NCBI GenBank assembly: GCA_051953655.1
Contig: JBQCIO010000174.1
Coordinates: 1-15,351, forward strand
Length of the DNA: 15,351 nt
DNA from: JBQCHF01 sp051953655
GTDB lineage: Bacteria; Actinomycetota; Actinomycetes; Motilibacterales; Motilibacteraceae
Direction: 5' to 3'
Under the pieces are notes generated by a model. The model was not told the DNA's origin. It worked only from the letters and a program-made list of their open reading frames with translations, and made no database searches. Shown piece by piece: positions 13,930 through 15,351 of the stretch. The translations under genes were made by a program, and so were the position numbers. Each line of letters starts with the position of its first letter. Position 1 is the stretch's first letter.

Positions 13930-15279
13930 ATGCACGACGACGCCCTGCCGCGGGCCGCGCGACGGACGGTCGCGGCCCTGCGGCGTTCCCCGCGGGCCCG
14001 GCGCCGGCTCGCCTTCCTCGCCGCGGTCGCGCTGTTCGAGGCCGCCGCCGCGGTGCCGGCGTACGCCGCCGACGCCGCCTCCCCGGTGGCCTACCAGCAG
14101 GCGGCCTGGCACGGGGGCTGCCGCGCCGCGGTCGCGCTGACCCCCGGCCCGGGCAGGTCGACCGCGCCCGGTGTCGACGTGCGCACCTGGGACGGCGTGC
14201 AGCCGGACGGCATGCCGACCCGGCTCACGGTGGCCGCGCTGGACCTGGCCCGGGTCCGCCTGGTGGCGCAGGCGCAGCCGCTGGGCAGCCTCACCCGGCT
14301 CAGCCGGCTGGCCGCGGACCTGCCGGGGGCGCTCGTGCTCGCCAACGGCGGCTACTTCGACAACCGGTCCGGGGTCGGCGCGACCGGCCACCTGCCGGTG
14401 GGCCCCGAGGTCCTCGACGGGCACGCCCGCACGCTGCACCCGCGCGCCACCGCCTACGTCGGCGTGGACGAGCACGGCCGGGTGCACGCCGGGCTGCTCC
14501 GGGCCGGCGGCACGGCGCAGGTGCTGCCCCGCGGGGCGGACGACGACGTCCAAGCCGGTCGCGCCGGGCTGCTCCGCGCCGCCCGCTCCGGGCCGGCCGC
14601 CCGCACCGAGCCGGCCGCCGGGGCGCAGGTGCTGGCGGTGGCCGCGGTCAACCCGCCGCACCTGCCCGCCCGCGGGGTGGTCGCCCTCACCGCGGAGTGG
14701 GCCGGCGAGCACCCCGGTGGCGACTGGGACGTCCTCGTGCAGGACGACCGGGTGATCTACTCCGGCGCCGGCGCCCCGCTGGCGGCCCACCCCGGCGCGA
14801 CGCTGCTCACCGCCCGGGGGGCCGACGCCGAGCGGCTCAGCCGCATCCGCACCGGCCAGTACGTCCGGCTGCAGCTCGGGGCCCGCGACGGGCGGTGGAC
14901 GATCACCGAGGCGCTGGGGCGCGGGGAGCAGGTGGTGACCGACAGCGCGATCTCGGCCGGCTGCGGCCCGGTGACCGAGCAGGTGCGCCCGCGCACGCTG
15001 CTGGGGTGGAGCGCCGACGGGCGCACCGCCTACCTGGTCTCGGTGAGCGCCGGCCGCCGCGACGTCTACTCCCAGCACGGCCGGGCCGGAGGTGCAACCT
15101 TCCGCCAGACCGCCGCGATGCTCCTGCAGGCCGGCGTCGCCAACGCCGTCATGCTCGACGGCGGCGGGTCCTCCGAGCTGGTCGCCCGCACCCCCGGCCA
15201 GGCCTGGCAGCGCCTCGACCTCCCCGACGGCGCCCGCGAGCGCTCCGTCGCCAACGCCTGGGCGGTCCTCCCCCGCTGA
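13930..15279 (+). CDS. Secreted phosphodiester glycosidase family (NAGPA domain) protein
   Basis: A 449-residue exported protein. A basic N-terminus (to about 26) and a hydrophobic core (27-41) end in VPAYA-AD, a signal peptidase I-type site near residue 47. The NAGPA domain is marked by VLANGGYFDNRSG (136-148) and the C-terminal hallmark VMLDGGGSSELV (407-418), with RPRTLLGWSADGRTAYLV (353-370) between them. The family includes human uncovering enzyme; bacterial members are thought to cleave phosphodiester-linked sugars of wall or exopolysaccharides, but the substrate here is unknown. C64 and C345 could form a disulfide. The ATG at 13930 has only a weak GGA upstream. The 227-bp gap before it holds the divergent furA promoter; nothing else convincing is seen there. 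Confidence 0.9.
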   Translation: MHDDALPRAARRTVAALRRSPRARRRLAFLAAVALFEAAAAVPAYAADAASPVAYQQAAWHGGCRAAVALTPGPGRSTAPGVDVRTWDGVQPDGMPTRLTVAALDLARVRLVAQAQPLGSLTRLSRLAADLPGALVLANGGYFDNRSGVGATGHLPVGPEVLDGHARTLHPRATAYVGVDEHGRVHAGLLRAGGTAQVLPRGADDDVQAGRAGLLRAARSGPAARTEPAAGAQVLAVAAVNPPHLPARGVVALTAEWAGEHPGGDWDVLVQDDRVIYSGAGAPLAAHPGATLLTARGADAERLSRIRTGQYVRLQLGARDGRWTITEALGRGEQVVTDSAISAGCGPVTEQVRPRTLLGWSADGRTAYLVSVSAGRRDVYSQHGRAGGATFRQTAAMLLQAGVANAVMLDGGGSSELVARTPGQAWQRLDLPDGARERSVANAWAVLPR

Positions 15280-15282
15280 GTC

Positions 15283-15339
15283 GCCGGCCCCGGCCGGCAC
15301 CCCCCGGGGCGGCGCCCGCGGCCGGCGGGCCCGCCGGCC
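15283..15339. terminator. GC-rich palindromes after the NAGPA gene
   Basis: Two palindromic stretches lie just after the stop at 15279: GCCGGCCCCGGCCGGC (15283-15298) and a perfect 20-bp palindrome, GGCCGGCGGG followed by its complement (15320-15339). Both can form stems and may end transcription. The rest of the right edge to 15351 shows no gene I can support. Confidence 0.45.
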
Positions 15340-15351
15340 CCCCAGCCACCC

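Noticed and set aside
15149..15349. Minus-strand frame at the right edge
   Set aside because: It overlaps the conserved end of the NAGPA domain and is Gly/Arg/Ala-rich with no family features.

Overview
The window comes from a very GC-rich actinobacterium. Almost every third codon base is G or C, GTG starts are common, and a furA-katG pair, a [3Fe-4S] ferredoxin and MSMEG-like redox families are present. The style fits Geodermatophilaceae (Blastococcus, Geodermatophilus, Modestobacter) or a close relative; this placement is inference from gene style, not a phylogenetic test. There are no rRNA, tRNA, CRISPR or insertion-sequence features. The region looks like chromosomal stress, redox and metal-handling genes.

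Positions 1-4186, minus strand: a tightly packed redox operon, read from 3929 down to the left edge. Its order is a 90-residue membrane-anchored Ser/Thr-rich protein, ApbE (covalent flavin transferase), a 181-residue di-heme-type membrane protein, a NuoF-like flavin/FeS oxidoreductase, a [3Fe-4S] ferredoxin, a predicted 25-residue DEHVR-repeat peptide, and a His-rich/Ala-rich membrane-anchored protein cut by the window edge. Four junctions overlap by 4 nt (ATGA or GTGA). The set reads as an electron relay from a cytoplasmic NAD(P)H-type donor through FeS centres and membrane heme to a flavin outside the membrane, but no classical FMN-binding acceptor is visible.

Positions 4187-6653: an MFS transporter (minus), YnfA (plus) and a TauE/SafE (TSUP) permease (minus). 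The MFS start is preceded by a perfect 14-bp TACCC-N4-GGGTA palindrome typical of CsoR/CstR-family repressors. YnfA and TSUP converge on a hairpin that contains both stop codons.

Positions 6654-9132: a small secreted Met/His-containing protein followed by a two-component pair, an OmpR-type regulator and a histidine kinase whose sensor loop is Met/His-rich. An 11-bp-period direct repeat resembling a PHO box lies in the divergent promoter.

Positions 9133-10953: a second TACCC-N4-GGGTA site precedes an unusual gene that encodes a PIG-L deacetylase fused in frame to an OsmC peroxidase through an HPAF repeat, with an internal ribosome binding site and ATG in front of the OsmC part. A small VOC protein follows, probably from its own leaderless promoter. 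A 17-bp-arm hairpin separates it from katG.

Positions 10972-15351: katG and its regulator furA (minus), with a perfect Fur-type inverted repeat embedded in a leaderless-type promoter, then a secreted phosphodiester glycosidase (NAGPA) gene (plus) and GC-rich palindromes at the right edge.

The shared themes are peroxide, persulfide/thiol and metal stress plus membrane electron transfer. The most unusual items are the PIG-L/OsmC fusion with a potential dual product, the shared CsoR/CstR-like operators, and the flavin/heme/FeS operon with its repeat micropeptide.
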